Assembly: GCF_018614055.1 (NCBI RefSeq)
Contig: NZ_JAGGPB010000024.1
Location: forward strand, 1-63,697
Direction: 5' to 3'
Length of the DNA: 63,697 nucleotides
From: Streptomyces sp. ISL-98
GTDB lineage: Bacteria > Actinomycetota > Actinomycetes > Streptomycetales > Streptomycetaceae
This document shows, one piece after another, positions 41,374 to 49,830 of the stretch (position 1 is its first letter; each line of letters starts with the position of its first letter). Made by a program: the position numbers and the translations under genes. Under the pieces are notes generated by a model, which had not been told where the DNA came from, did no database searches, and saw only the letters and a program-made list of their open reading frames with translations.

Positions 41374-42521
41374 TCTGTGATCGTTCCTCGCAGGTAGCCG
41401 GCGGCATGACGGGCGCGCTCCAGCGCGTCGTCGAGGTCGTCGCCGTAGGTGTTGACATGTCCGACCTTGCGGCCGGGCTTCACGTCCTTGCCGTACATGT
41501 GGATCTTGAGCTGCGGGTCGCGTGCCATGCAGTGCAGATACGCGGAGTACATGTCGGGGTAGTCGCCGCCGAGGACGTTCGCCATGACCGTCCACTTCGC
41601 GCGCGGGCGCGGGTCGCCGAGGGGGAGATCGAGGATCGCCCGGACGTGGTTGGCGAACTGGGACGTCATCGCGCCGTCCTGCGTCCAGTGCCCGGAGTTG
41701 TGCGGGCGCATCGCGAGCTCGTTGACGAGGATGCGGCGGGTGCCATCGGCATTCACAGCCTCGAAGAGCTCCACGGCGAGGTGGCCGACGACACACAGCT
41801 TCCCCGCGATGCGCAGTGCCAGCTCCTGCGCCTGGCCGCTGAGCTCGTCACTGAGGCCGGGCGCCGGGGCGATCACGGTGTCGCAGACGCCGTCGACCTG
41901 CCGGGATTCGACGACGGGGTAGGAGACGGCCTGGCCGTGCGGGGAGCGGACGATGTTCGCCGCCAGTTCCCGTACGAAGTCGACCTTCTCCTCCGCGAGG
42001 ACCGGCACGCCCGCCTTGAAGGGCTCCTCGGCGTCCTTCTCGCTGCGTACGAACCAGACGCCCTTGCCGTCGTATCCGCCGCGTACCGTCTTCAAAATCA
42101 CCGGGAAGCCGCCGGTCTCGGCGGCGAACGCTGCCGCGTCCGCCGGGTCGCTCACGATGCGGTGGCGCGGGCAAGGCGCTCCGATCTCCATGAGCTTTGC
42201 TCGCATTACGCCCTTGTCCTGGGCGTGCACCAACGCGTCGGGCCCCGGCCGGACGGGAATACCGTCCGCCTCCAGGGCCCGCAGGTGCTCGGTCGGGACA
42301 TGCTCGTGATCGAACGTGATCACGTCGCAGCCGCGCGCGAAATCGCGCAGCGTGTCCAGATCGCGGTAGTCGCCTATGACGACATCGCTGACGACCTGGG
42401 CCGCCGAGTCCTGTGGGGTGTCACTGAGGAGCTTGAATCTGATGCCGAGGGGGATGCCCGCCTCGTGGGTCATACGGGCGAGCTGACCGCCACCGACCAT
42501 GCCGACTACGGGGAACGTCAC
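41370..42521 (-). CDS. purK: N5-carboxyaminoimidazole ribonucleotide synthase
   Basis: ATP-grasp enzyme that carboxylates AIR to N5-CAIR using bicarbonate and ATP, feeding PurE. 383 residues: VVGMVGGGQLARM at the N-terminus, TFDHEHVP, ILKTVRGGYDGKGVW (ATP loop) and LVNELAMRPHNSGHWT. GTG 42521 is needed to include the first beta strand, but the GGAGG in front is only 1 nt away, which is unusually close. ATG 42500 would remove the strand. First gene of purK-purE-dipeptidase. Confidence 0.94.
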   Translation of the reverse strand: MTFPVVGMVGGGQLARMTHEAGIPLGIRFKLLSDTPQDSAAQVVSDVVIGDYRDLDTLRDFARGCDVITFDHEHVPTEHLRALEADGIPVRPGPDALVHAQDKGVMRAKLMEIGAPCPRHRIVSDPADAAAFAAETGGFPVILKTVRGGYDGKGVWFVRSEKDAEEPFKAGVPVLAEEKVDFVRELAANIVRSPHGQAVSYPVVESRQVDGVCDTVIAPAPGLSDELSGQAQELALRIAGKLCVVGHLAVELFEAVNADGTRRILVNELAMRPHNSGHWTQDGAMTSQFANHVRAILDLPLGDPRPRAKWTVMANVLGGDYPDMYSAYLHCMARDPQLKIHMYGKDVKPGRKVGHVNTYGDDLDDALERARHAAGYLRGTITE

Positions 42522-42703
42522 GCCTCCAGGGTATCCGCAGGCCCGGGGCGCCCCGCCCCGGCCGTCCGCGCACCCTCCGTCACAGCGCCACCACTCGTTG
42601 ACGGTGCCCGCAAGCGCCCCAGGAGAGCGCTGGTTAGCATGGCTGGGCTGACGGCAATGACCGGCCGTTCACGACACCGACCGAACGGGGCTGAGCGATC
42701 ACC

Positions 42704-43246
42704 ATGAGTGGACGAGACGTCGGTCCCTTCCTACGGCACATGAAGCGGCTCGCACGCGAGTTCGTGAAGTTCGGTGCGGTCGGTGGTCTGGGGCTCGCCG
42801 TCGACCTCGGCCTCTTCAATCTCCTGTGCCGGCACACGGACATCCCCGTGGTGCGGGCGGGCATCCTGGCGACGATCGTCGCGATCGGCTTCAACTACCT
42901 CGGCTTCCGCTACTTCACGTACCGGGAGCGCGACAAGAGCGGCAGTACGAGGGAGCTCACGCTCTTCCTGGCGTTCAGCGCGATCGGCCTGGTGATCCAG
43001 AGCGGAGTGCTGTACGTCGCTACGTACGGCTTCGGCTGGGACACCCCGCTCCAGAACAACATCTTCAAGTCCCTCGGCATCGGCATAGCCACGGTCTTCC
43101 GCTTCTGGTCCTACCGCACCTGGGTCTTCCAGAAGCTGCCGCCGGCGCGTGACGCCGTCGGGGCGGCGGAGTCGTTCCCGGACGACCCGCGTGACGACGA
43201 TCCGCGTGACACCCCCCGCACCGCCGAGATCGACCGCGTCACCTGA
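42704..43246 (+). CDS. GtrA family membrane protein
   Basis: 180-residue four-span membrane protein: FVKFGAVGGLGLAVDLGLFNLL, VVRAGILATIVAIGFNYLGFRYFTY, LFLAFSAIGLVIQSGVLYV, and FKSLGIGIATVFRFWSYRTWVF. GtrA proteins are thought to help flip or present polyprenyl-linked sugars during envelope polysaccharide synthesis. The C-terminal tail is acidic (DDPRDDDPRD). It stands opposite purK as in mycobacteria (Rv3277). It converges with the histidine kinase gene; the ends are only 6 bp apart. Confidence 0.9.
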   Translation: MSGRDVGPFLRHMKRLAREFVKFGAVGGLGLAVDLGLFNLLCRHTDIPVVRAGILATIVAIGFNYLGFRYFTYRERDKSGSTRELTLFLAFSAIGLVIQSGVLYVATYGFGWDTPLQNNIFKSLGIGIATVFRFWSYRTWVFQKLPPARDAVGAAESFPDDPRDDDPRDTPRTAEIDRVT

Positions 43247-43252
43247 CGCCTG

Positions 43253-44518
43253 TCACCTGACCGTCTTCTGCGGCTCCTCCTTGGGCCGCACCACCCTGCT
43301 CAGGAAGAGTGCGAACACCGGCGGATGCTGCTGGAGCATCTCCAGCCGACCGCCGTCCGCCTCCGCCAGGTCCCGCGCGACCGCCAGGCCGATTCCGGTG
43401 GAGTTGCGGCCGCTGATGCTCCGCTCGAAGATCCGCGCACCGAGGTCGGCGGGCACGCCCGGCCCCTCGTCCGTCACCTCGATGACCGCCTGGTTGCCGG
43501 TGACGCGGGTGCGCAGGGCGACCGTACCGCCACCGTGCATCAGTGAGTTCTCGATCAGCGCGGCCAGCACCTGGGCGACCGCGCCCGGTGTGCCGACGGC
43601 CCGCATCCCCTGCTTGCCGGAGTGCACGATGGCGCGGCCGGCGCTGCGGTAGGCCGGGCGCCACTCCTCGATCTGCTGCTTGACGACCTCGTCGAGGTCG
43701 AAGGGGACGGCGGATCCGTTGCGGGGGTCGCGGGCGTTGGTGAGCAGCCGCTGTACGACGTCGGTGAGGCGCTCGACCTGTGCGAGCGCGATCGTCGCCT
43801 CCTCCTTCACCGTGTCCAGGTCCTCGGTGAGGGTGATCTCCTCCAGCCGCATGGACAGCGCGGTCAGCGGCGTACGGAGCTGATGGGAGGCATCGGCAGC
43901 GAGCCGGCGCTCGGCGGTGAGCATCCGGCCGATCCGCTCGGCGCTGGAGTCGAGGACGTCGGCGACCCGGTCGAGTTCCGGTACGCCGTACCGCTTGTGG
44001 CGGGGCCGCTGGTCGCCCGAGCCGAGGCGCTCCGCCGTTTCGGCCAGGTCGGTGAGCGGGGATGCGAGGCGGTTCGCCTGGCGTACGGCGAGCAGAACCG
44101 CCGCGATGACGGCGAGCAGAGCCACCGCGCCGATGATCATCAGCGTGCGGCCGACCTCGGACGTCACCGTGGAGCGGGACTCCTGCACGGTGACCGTCTC
44201 GCCGCGCTCGCCCTTGGCCGTGCCCTGGATGACGCTGCCTTCGGGACGGTCGCCGATTTCGATGGAGGCCCGGCCGGGGACGTCGATCCGGGCGTACCGA
44301 TCGGCGCCCAGCTGCTCGGCCAGGACGTCGGGGTTGACCCGCTCCTCGCCGAGGAGACGGCTCTCTACGACGCTGACCAGGCGCAGCGCCTCGGAGTCGA
44401 CGCTTTCCTGGGCGCTGTTGCTGATGGTGCGGGTCTCGACGAGGACGAGGGAGACCCCGAAGACGGCGATCACGACGAGCACCACGGCGAGCGTGGAGTT
44501 GATCAGACGGCGGCGCAT
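43253..44518 (-). CDS. Two-component sensor histidine kinase (HAMP, HisKA, HATPase)
   Basis: 421 residues. TM1 (LAVVLVVIAVFGVSLVLV) and TM2 (LMIIGAVALLAVIAAVLLAV) flank an extracytoplasmic sensor of about 90 residues with no recognised fold. A HAMP linker follows, then the phospho-histidine His212 in ADASHQLRTPLTAL. The ATPase domain has the N box IENSLMHGGG, G1 DEGPGVP and G2 GIGLAVARD. The ATG is 15 nt after the stop of the response-regulator gene, forming one operon. The stimulus is unknown. Confidence 0.93.
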   Translation of the reverse strand: MRRRLINSTLAVVLVVIAVFGVSLVLVETRTISNSAQESVDSEALRLVSVVESRLLGEERVNPDVLAEQLGADRYARIDVPGRASIEIGDRPEGSVIQGTAKGERGETVTVQESRSTVTSEVGRTLMIIGAVALLAVIAAVLLAVRQANRLASPLTDLAETAERLGSGDQRPRHKRYGVPELDRVADVLDSSAERIGRMLTAERRLAADASHQLRTPLTALSMRLEEITLTEDLDTVKEEATIALAQVERLTDVVQRLLTNARDPRNGSAVPFDLDEVVKQQIEEWRPAYRSAGRAIVHSGKQGMRAVGTPGAVAQVLAALIENSLMHGGGTVALRTRVTGNQAVIEVTDEGPGVPADLGARIFERSISGRNSTGIGLAVARDLAEADGGRLEMLQQHPPVFALFLSRVVRPKEEPQKTVR

Positions 44519-44533
44519 GGCTGTGTGTGTACG

Positions 44534-45211
44534 TCAGCTCTTCTCGAAGCGGAAGCCGACGCCCCGCACGGTGGCGATGTAACGCGGGTTGGCGGCGTCG
44601 TCGCCCAGCTTCTTGCGGAGCCACGAGATGTGCATGTCGAGGGTCTTGGTCGACGACCACCAGGTGGTGTCCCAGACCTCACGCATCAGCTGGTCGCGCG
44701 TGACGACCCGGCCCGCGTCCCGGACGAGGACCCGCAGCAGGTCGAACTCCTTTGCTGTGAGCTGGAGTTCCTCCTCGCCCATCCAGGCGCGGTGCGATTC
44801 GACGTCGATCCGTACCCCGTGGGTGGCGGGCGCGGGGGCGGGCTCGGTGGCGCCGCGCCGCAGGAGGGCCCGTACGCGGGCGAGGAGCTCGGCGAGGCGG
44901 AACGGCTTGGTCACGTAGTCGTCGGCGCCGGCGTCGAGGCCGACCACCGTGTCCACTTCGTCGGCGCGGGCGGTCAGCACCAGGATCGGGATGGTGTGGC
45001 CGTCGCCGCGGAGTCTGCGGGCGACTTCGAGGCCGTCCATGCCGGGCAGTCCCAGGTCGAGCACGACCAGGTCGACTCCGCCCTGGAGTCCGGCGTCGAG
45101 CGCGGACGGTCCGTCCTCGCGCACCTCGACCTCGTAACCCTCCCGGCGCAGTGCGCGGGCCAGCGGCTCGGAGATGGATGCGTCGTCCTCGGCGAGCAGT
45201 ACACGGGTCAT
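44534..45211 (-). CDS. OmpR/PhoB-family response regulator
   Basis: 225 residues. Receiver domain with acidic pocket EDD (8-10), phosphorylated Asp52 (VVLDLGLPGMDG), and Lys103 (TKPF). C-terminal winged helix (LTAKEFDLLRVLVRDAGRVVTRDQLMREVW...TLDMHISWLRKKLGD) binds DNA. Partner of the kinase downstream. The genes it controls cannot be read from the sequence; the divergent POT transporter gene is a natural candidate. Confidence 0.94.
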   Translation of the reverse strand: MTRVLLAEDDASISEPLARALRREGYEVEVREDGPSALDAGLQGGVDLVVLDLGLPGMDGLEVARRLRGDGHTIPILVLTARADEVDTVVGLDAGADDYVTKPFRLAELLARVRALLRRGATEPAPAPATHGVRIDVESHRAWMGEEELQLTAKEFDLLRVLVRDAGRVVTRDQLMREVWDTTWWSSTKTLDMHISWLRKKLGDDAANPRYIATVRGVGFRFEKS

Positions 45212-45473
45212 GGACTGATGGTAGTCCGCGGACGGTACGAGGCGTGGGGCGATGGGGTGGCGGTCGTCTGGTGATCGTCCGGAGGCCCTCCGAGGGGCGC
45301 CCCCCGGTTGTCCGGAAGTCGTCCGGACCCTGCGGCTCTGGGATGCGATCCTGGCAAGGACCTTCGGATCAGGGCTGCCGGTTCCCGCGCAACCTGTGAT
45401 CCATCTCTCAAGTCCTTCCATATGCCGCACTGTCGTGTCGTATGGTGGCGAGACGCCTGTAGTACGACGCAGG

Positions 45474-45503
45474 GGCCTTTGGGGTGTGAACGCGCCAAAG
45501 GTC
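45474..45503 (+). terminator. Attenuator-like hairpin in the leader of the POT transporter gene
   Basis: CCTTTGG (45476-45482) pairs with CCAAAGG (45495-45501), extended by two weaker pairs and followed by TCTTTTC. It lies about 145 bp before the transporter ATG on the sense strand. Confidence 0.45.
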
Positions 45504-45532
45504 TCTTTTCTGTGCGGGGTTGGCTGTGCCGC

Positions 45533-45544
45533 CCTGTCGACAGG
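45533..45544. promoter_or_regulatory. Perfect palindrome CCTGTCGACAGG in the transporter leader
   Basis: 12-bp perfect dyad about 100 bp upstream of ATG 45647; candidate operator, possibly for the adjacent response regulator or a repressor. Confidence 0.4.
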
Positions 45545-45646
45545 AAATGACCTATCGGCCGGGCCCCTCGCGTGCTGCCGGCCTTCCCCCACACGGGCGC
45601 GTACCCGCTCACGAGGCGGACGCGTCCCGAGCGAGCAAGGATCACC

Positions 45647-47152
45647 ATGGCGTCCAGCCTGACGAAGGACACCGCCGGGGCACCTTCCGGCGAGAAGGCC
45701 TTCTTCGGCCACCCACGCGGTATGGCCACCCTCTTCATGACGGAGATGTGGGAGCGCTTTTCCTGGTACGGAATGCGCGGCATTCTCACGCTCTACCTGG
45801 TGGCTGCGGTCCTCGACGGCCCGCTGGAGGACCGCAAGGTCCTCGCCGCCTCCATCTACGGCGTCTACAACGCCGTCGTCTACATGGCGGCCATGCCGGG
45901 CGGCTGGGTCGCCGACCGCCTCTGGGGCGCGCGCAAGGCCGTCCTCGTCGGCGGCATCGTCATCGCGCTGGGCCACTTCACCCTCGCGATCCCGAACGAC
46001 GTCGCCTTCTTCTGCGGCCTCGCGCTGATCGCGGCCGGCACCGGACTGATGAAGCCGAACATCTCCGTGATGGTCGGCGGCCTCTACGAGGGCCAGTCCA
46101 GCGCCCGCCGCGACGCCGGATTCACGCTCTTCTACATGGCGATCAACATCGGCGCCATGATCGCGCCGTTGGTCGTCGGCTACCTCGGTGAGAACGTCAA
46201 CTGGCACCTCGGCTTCGCCGTTGCCGGTATCGGCATGAGCCTCGCCGTCGTCCAGTACGTCCTGGGCGGCCGTCACCTCGGTGACATCGGCAAGGAGCCC
46301 GCGAAGCCGGCCACGCCGGAGGAGAAGCGCGCCGTCCTGCGCAAGGTCGCAATGTGGGCGGGCATCGCCATCGTCGCGCTGGTCGCGGACCTGGTCATGG
46401 GTACGTACGACATCGAGCACGTCGTCAACGTCCTGGCCGTTCTCGGCGTCGTCGTGCCGATCGTGTACTTCGTCGCGATCTTCCGTAACCCGGCGCTCAC
46501 CAGCGCGGACCGCCCGAAGATCAAGGCGTACGTGTGGTTCTTCGTGACCGCCGTGCTGTTCTGGATGATCTACGACCAGTCCGGCTCGCTCCTGACGATC
46601 TTCGCCGACGAGAAGACGGACCGCATGATCGGCGGCTGGGAGTTCCCGGCCTCCTGGTACCAGTCGGTCAACCCGATGATGGTCATCATCCTGGCCCCGG
46701 TCTTCGCCACGCTGTGGGTCAAGCTGGCGCAGCGCAACCGCGAGCCCAGCACCGCGATGAAGTTCGCCCTGGCGATGCTCCTCATCGGTGGCTCCTTCGG
46801 CATCATGGGCCTGGCGGGCGCCGCGGCCGCGAACAGCGAGACCGGCAAGGTCACGATCTTCTGGCTGCTGAGCGTCTACCTCGTGCAGACCATCGGCGAG
46901 ATGTGCCTGTCGCCGGTCGGCCTGTCCCTGTCGACGAAGATGGCCCCGAAGCTGTTCGTTGGACAGATCATGGGTCTCTGGTTCCTGGCCAGCGCCACGG
47001 GCAACGCGCTGAACGGCTGGACCACCAAGCTGAACGCGCCGCTCGGCGACGCGCTCTACTACACGCTGTGGGCGGTCGTCGCCGTCGCCGCGGGCTTGGC
47101 CTTCATGACGGCGGGCAAGAAGATCCGTGCGCTCATGGGGGACGTGAAGTAA
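45647..47152 (+). CDS. Proton-dependent oligopeptide transporter (POT/PTR family)
   Basis: Membrane importer of di- and tripeptides driven by protons. The 501-residue product has about 14 membrane spans. The POT signature EMWERFSWYGMRGIL (the ExxER motif) is near residue 33, AGTGLMKPNISVMVG and FYMAINIGAMIAPLV follow, then the C-terminal half with FWMIYDQSGSLLTIFA. ATG 45647 has AAGGA upstream. It is followed by a very strong terminator. The intracellular M19 dipeptidase nearby could use its products, though the two are not in one operon. Confidence 0.93.
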   Translation: MASSLTKDTAGAPSGEKAFFGHPRGMATLFMTEMWERFSWYGMRGILTLYLVAAVLDGPLEDRKVLAASIYGVYNAVVYMAAMPGGWVADRLWGARKAVLVGGIVIALGHFTLAIPNDVAFFCGLALIAAGTGLMKPNISVMVGGLYEGQSSARRDAGFTLFYMAINIGAMIAPLVVGYLGENVNWHLGFAVAGIGMSLAVVQYVLGGRHLGDIGKEPAKPATPEEKRAVLRKVAMWAGIAIVALVADLVMGTYDIEHVVNVLAVLGVVVPIVYFVAIFRNPALTSADRPKIKAYVWFFVTAVLFWMIYDQSGSLLTIFADEKTDRMIGGWEFPASWYQSVNPMMVIILAPVFATLWVKLAQRNREPSTAMKFALAMLLIGGSFGIMGLAGAAAANSETGKVTIFWLLSVYLVQTIGEMCLSPVGLSLSTKMAPKLFVGQIMGLWFLASATGNALNGWTTKLNAPLGDALYYTLWAVVAVAAGLAFMTAGKKIRALMGDVK

Positions 47153-47167
47153 CCCCTCTTCGCATCT

Positions 47168-47207
47168 AAGGGCCGCCGTACCGGGTTCGTCCGGTACGGC
47201 GGCCCTT
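47168..47207. terminator. Strong bidirectional terminator after the POT gene
   Basis: Perfect 17-bp stem AAGGGCCGCCGTACCGG / CCGGTACGGCGGCCCTT with a 6-nt loop. Convergent with the surface-protein gene ending at 47237. Confidence 0.93.
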
Positions 47208-47236
47208 TGCGTTGCCGTTCTCGTTTCGCTTTGGTA

Positions 47237-48592
47237 TCAGCGCATACCGCGCAGTCGGCGCCACGGCGTGAACGTGAAGACCGCGCCGCCCAGCAGGATC
47301 ACCGTGCCTGCGACCAGGCCCAGGGCGCGCAGGCCGCCGTTGTCGGCGGCGCCCGTGTCAGCGAGGCCGCCGCCGGAGTCGGTGCCTCCGCCTCCGGTCG
47401 CGGCGCTGCCGCCTGTGGTGCCGCCCGCTGAGCCGCCGCCCGACGCGCCGCCCGGCTGGGCGGAGGTGTCGAGCTCGAGGGACACCTCGGCCTTGCCCTT
47501 GACCGTGCACGGGATGCTGATCTTCTGGCCGCCCAGGGTGACGTCGATCGTGAGCGTGCCGGGGCTGAGCGTGGACTTGCCGCTCGCACCGGGCTTGTAC
47601 GTCCCTGTCATGTCCGGCAGGTTCACCGGCTTGCCCTGCTCCAGCGGGTCCTTGTTGGCCGGGCCCACTACGGAGACAACGCCCTTGTCCGCGCCGCCGA
47701 GCAGCAGTGCCATCGAGGGCTTGAGTGCGCCTGCGGGGAGTGCGGCCGGGCTGTCCATCACTCCCTTGGCCGTCTTGACCACCAGGTCGTAACTGCCGCC
47801 GTTCTTCTTGGCGTTGATCGTCACCTTGGAGTTGATGCTCGCCGGGCCCGGCGACTTGCACTCGAATGCGACCGTGACTTCCTTGCCGGGGAAATCGGTC
47901 TGGCCGCCGTCACCGCCGCCTGAGGTGGTGCCTCCTGAGGTCGTCGTGCCCCCGGAGGTGGTCGTGCCGCCTGAGGTCGTGGTACCGCCTGAGGTGGTGC
48001 CACCTGATGTCGTGCCGCCTGAAGTGGTGCCGCCCGAGGTGCCGCCGCCCTCCGAGACCTTGATCGTGGCGGCCGCCTTGACCGTCTCCTTCGGCGTGCA
48101 CTTCGTGTCCGTCGACATCGGCTTGCTGACGTTGATGTTGTACGCGTCGGGCGTCAGCGTGATCTCGCCCGCCTTCTCCAGCTTCAGCTTGCCCTTCATG
48201 TCCGGCAGCACCATCGGACTGTTCTTGGGGATCGGCGGGTTCTGCCTCGGCCCCTCCATCTTCAGGTCCGCTGTCGCCGCGCCGGACACCTTGATCGTGC
48301 CGGTCGGCTTGACGGTGTCCTTCTCCAGGTCGATGACGTCGGGGTTCTTGGAAGCGGCCTCGACCGTCTTCCACACCACTTCGACCTCGTCACCGACCTT
48401 GGCCTCCGCCGGTGCGGTGATCTGCACCTTCGTGGTGCCCTGGACGGGTGGCAGGCCGGAGATGGGCGGGGGTATGCACTCGGTCTTGTACGAGACTTCG
48501 GCTGCTTGCGCGGGGCTCGCCGCGAGCAGGATTCCCGCGCCGCCGAGCATCAGCGCGACCCCTGCCGCGCTCATCCTCCGTTGCGTGGTCAC
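47237..48592 (-). CDS. LAxTG-type sortase substrate with two Cys-bounded beta domains
   Basis: 451-residue surface protein. Signal peptide 1-30 (ending SPAQAA). Domain 1 (about 33-175) lies between Cys39 and Cys165; a low-complexity S-G-G-T-T linker (185-226) follows; domain 2 (about 235-370) lies between Cys245 and Cys362. Both domains share the pattern LPDMxGxxKxxxxGxxxLxPxxxxI with the single domain of the LPxTG protein at 50738. The C-terminus has LADTG (410-414), a hydrophobic span and RR, an LAxTG sorting signal for class E sortase. GTG 48592 overlaps the stop of the upstream gene (GTGA). The function is not known; the operon suggests a surface complex. Confidence 0.85.
   Translation of the reverse strand: MTTQRRMSAAGVALMLGGAGILLAASPAQAAEVSYKTECIPPPISGLPPVQGTTKVQITAPAEAKVGDEVEVVWKTVEAASKNPDVIDLEKDTVKPTGTIKVSGAATADLKMEGPRQNPPIPKNSPMVLPDMKGKLKLEKAGEITLTPDAYNINVSKPMSTDTKCTPKETVKAAATIKVSEGGGTSGGTTSGGTTSGGTTSGGTTTSGGTTTSGGTTTSGGTTSGGGDGGQTDFPGKEVTVAFECKSPGPASINSKVTINAKKNGGSYDLVVKTAKGVMDSPAALPAGALKPSMALLLGGADKGVVSVVGPANKDPLEQGKPVNLPDMTGTYKPGASGKSTLSPGTLTIDVTLGGQKISIPCTVKGKAEVSLELDTSAQPGGASGGGSAGGTTGGSAATGGGGTDSGGGLADTGAADNGGLRALGLVAGTVILLGGAVFTFTPWRRLRGMR
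47918..48040 (-). repeat. 15-bp coding repeat (Ser-Gly-Gly-Thr-Thr linker)
   Basis: About eight units of 15-18 bp encoding SGGTT or SGGTTT between the two domains of the LAxTG protein. They differ mostly at third positions, so the peptide repeat is under selection or the array is recent. Confidence 0.85.
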
Positions 48593-49830
48593 GAATTTCC
48601 CTTCGTCGTCGGACTGTTATCGGACGGTGCGGAGATCTGGGCGTGCGGACCCGGTGCGTTGTCCGGGGTGAACCACGGCAGGGCCGTGGTGTCTGTGGGC
48701 GGCGGTGAAGCGGCCGCTTGAGCGCGGGGCGCCGTGCGGTGGCGGCCCGCTGTGCGGTTCGGCGTACGCGGCCGTACCTTGTCGACGATCGCCATGCCGA
48801 TACGGAACACCGCCGCCGGTACGACCACGCACAGCAGAACCCAGAAGAGCGTGACGCCCCAGGGGCGCCCCACGCCCCACGGCTGCTCGGCCAGCACCTT
48901 CTGCCCGTACTTGAGCGACACGAGGTAGTCGCCGTGCGCACCGGCCGGCAGCTGGACGTCCAGCTTGACCTGCGCCTTCTTGCCGGGCTGGATGGTGCCG
49001 CGCCACTGGCGCTCCTCCCACTGGGGGGAGTAGACGCCGTGCGAGGTGCCGACTTCGAAGACGGGGTCCTTGACCGGGTCGGAGCCGAGATTGCCTACGG
49101 TGACGACGAGTTCGCGGGTCGGCGGGGCGCCGAACCAAGTGAGGACCGAGCCGGATCCGTCGAGCCGGGCGGCCGCCAGTACGGCCAGCCTGCCGCCGGC
49201 GCCGGGCTGCGGCAGCGGTTCTACGGGGTGGCCCGCTACGTCGAATACGGCGTCCACGGTGGCTTGTTCGCCGGTTACCGTCGCGACGTGTACTACGCAG
49301 GGGCACGCCTTGGGCGGTTCGGCCACCGGCATCTTCTTGCTGAAGGCGCCCTTCGCGTCGGTGGTCACTGCGCGGCCGTCCGAGTTTGCGCAGGCGTTGG
49401 TGCCGCCGATTACGCCGCTGGCTGGGGTCGCCTGGCCGCAGATCAGCATCATGAGGAGGGCTTTGGGGCGCCAGCCCTTGCCTTTGACTGTGATGTCGCC
49501 GCCCTTGCCCGCCTCCGTTTTGGAGAGGGTTACTTGGGGTTTTGGGACGGCTGCTGTTGCTGTGGGGAGTGGGGTAAGGATCAGGGTCAGGGTCAGGGTC
49601 AGGGTCAGCGCAGCCAGCCATGCAGCGGGGGTGAGGTGCGGTGGCGCTGGGGTCGGTGCCGTTCCGGCGCGTCTCCTCGGGTGCCGAACGGGCGGGGGGT
49701 CGCATGTGTACGCCGCCCACGCTGTGTTCGACACCCTGCGGGGCGCGCCCCTGCACGTCCCCTCCCGCAACCCCGCTTGCCTGGCGGCGTGGGGCTCGTC
49801 GTTCTCGGGGGCGGGGTTGCCGGCGGTCAC
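48589..49830 (-). CDS. Exported membrane-anchored protein with neocarzinostatin-like domain
   Basis: 413 residues if read from GTG 49830, which overlaps the upstream stop (GTGA). The first about 68 residues are low-complexity, and a later start is possible (GTG at residue 33). A hydrophobic segment AALTLTLTLTLILTPLPTATAA (about 73-94) looks like the signal peptide. Residues 98-200 resemble the neocarzinostatin apoprotein fold: VTLSKTEAGKGGDITVKGKG, a Cys131-Cys147 loop, AVTTDAKGAFSKKMPV, and CPC at 176-178. A second beta domain and a membrane span (VTLFWVLLCVVVPAAVF) follow, then a Pro/Thr-rich cytoplasmic tail. No chromophore-biosynthesis genes are nearby, so this is a structural relative, not an antibiotic carrier. 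Confidence 0.7.
   Translation of the reverse strand: MTAGNPAPENDEPHAARQAGLREGTCRGAPRRVSNTAWAAYTCDPPPVRHPRRRAGTAPTPAPPHLTPAAWLAALTLTLTLTLILTPLPTATAAVPKPQVTLSKTEAGKGGDITVKGKGWRPKALLMMLICGQATPASGVIGGTNACANSDGRAVTTDAKGAFSKKMPVAEPPKACPCVVHVATVTGEQATVDAVFDVAGHPVEPLPQPGAGGRLAVLAAARLDGSGSVLTWFGAPPTRELVVTVGNLGSDPVKDPVFEVGTSHGVYSPQWEERQWRGTIQPGKKAQVKLDVQLPAGAHGDYLVSLKYGQKVLAEQPWGVGRPWGVTLFWVLLCVVVPAAVFRIGMAIVDKVRPRTPNRTAGRHRTAPRAQAAASPPPTDTTALPWFTPDNAPGPHAQISAPSDNSPTTKGNS
49581..49608. repeat. 6-bp tandem repeat (TCAGGG) inside a signal-peptide coding region
   Basis: Four TCAGGG copies plus TCAG, reading LTLTLTLT in the hydrophobic core of the neocarzinostatin-like protein. Each unit adds two residues and keeps the frame. 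Confidence 0.92.

Larger units (their letters stand above)
45212..45646. other. 435-bp divergent regulatory region, response regulator / POT transporter
   Basis: No gene. It holds the promoters of both divergent genes. Visible elements: a loose inverted repeat around 45419-45447 (CCATATGCC...GTATGG), an attenuator-like hairpin with a downstream T run (45474-45503), and a perfect 12-bp palindrome (45533-45544). Confidence 0.5.

Noticed and set aside
49757..49775. Further copy of the dispersed CCCTCCCG-AAC repeat
   Set aside because: Only a short match to one block and it lies within the overlapping coding region; likely chance.
48589..49830. Enediyne (neocarzinostatin-type) biosynthetic locus
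   Set aside because: Only a domain-level resemblance of one membrane-anchored protein; no polyketide synthase or tailoring genes in the window.
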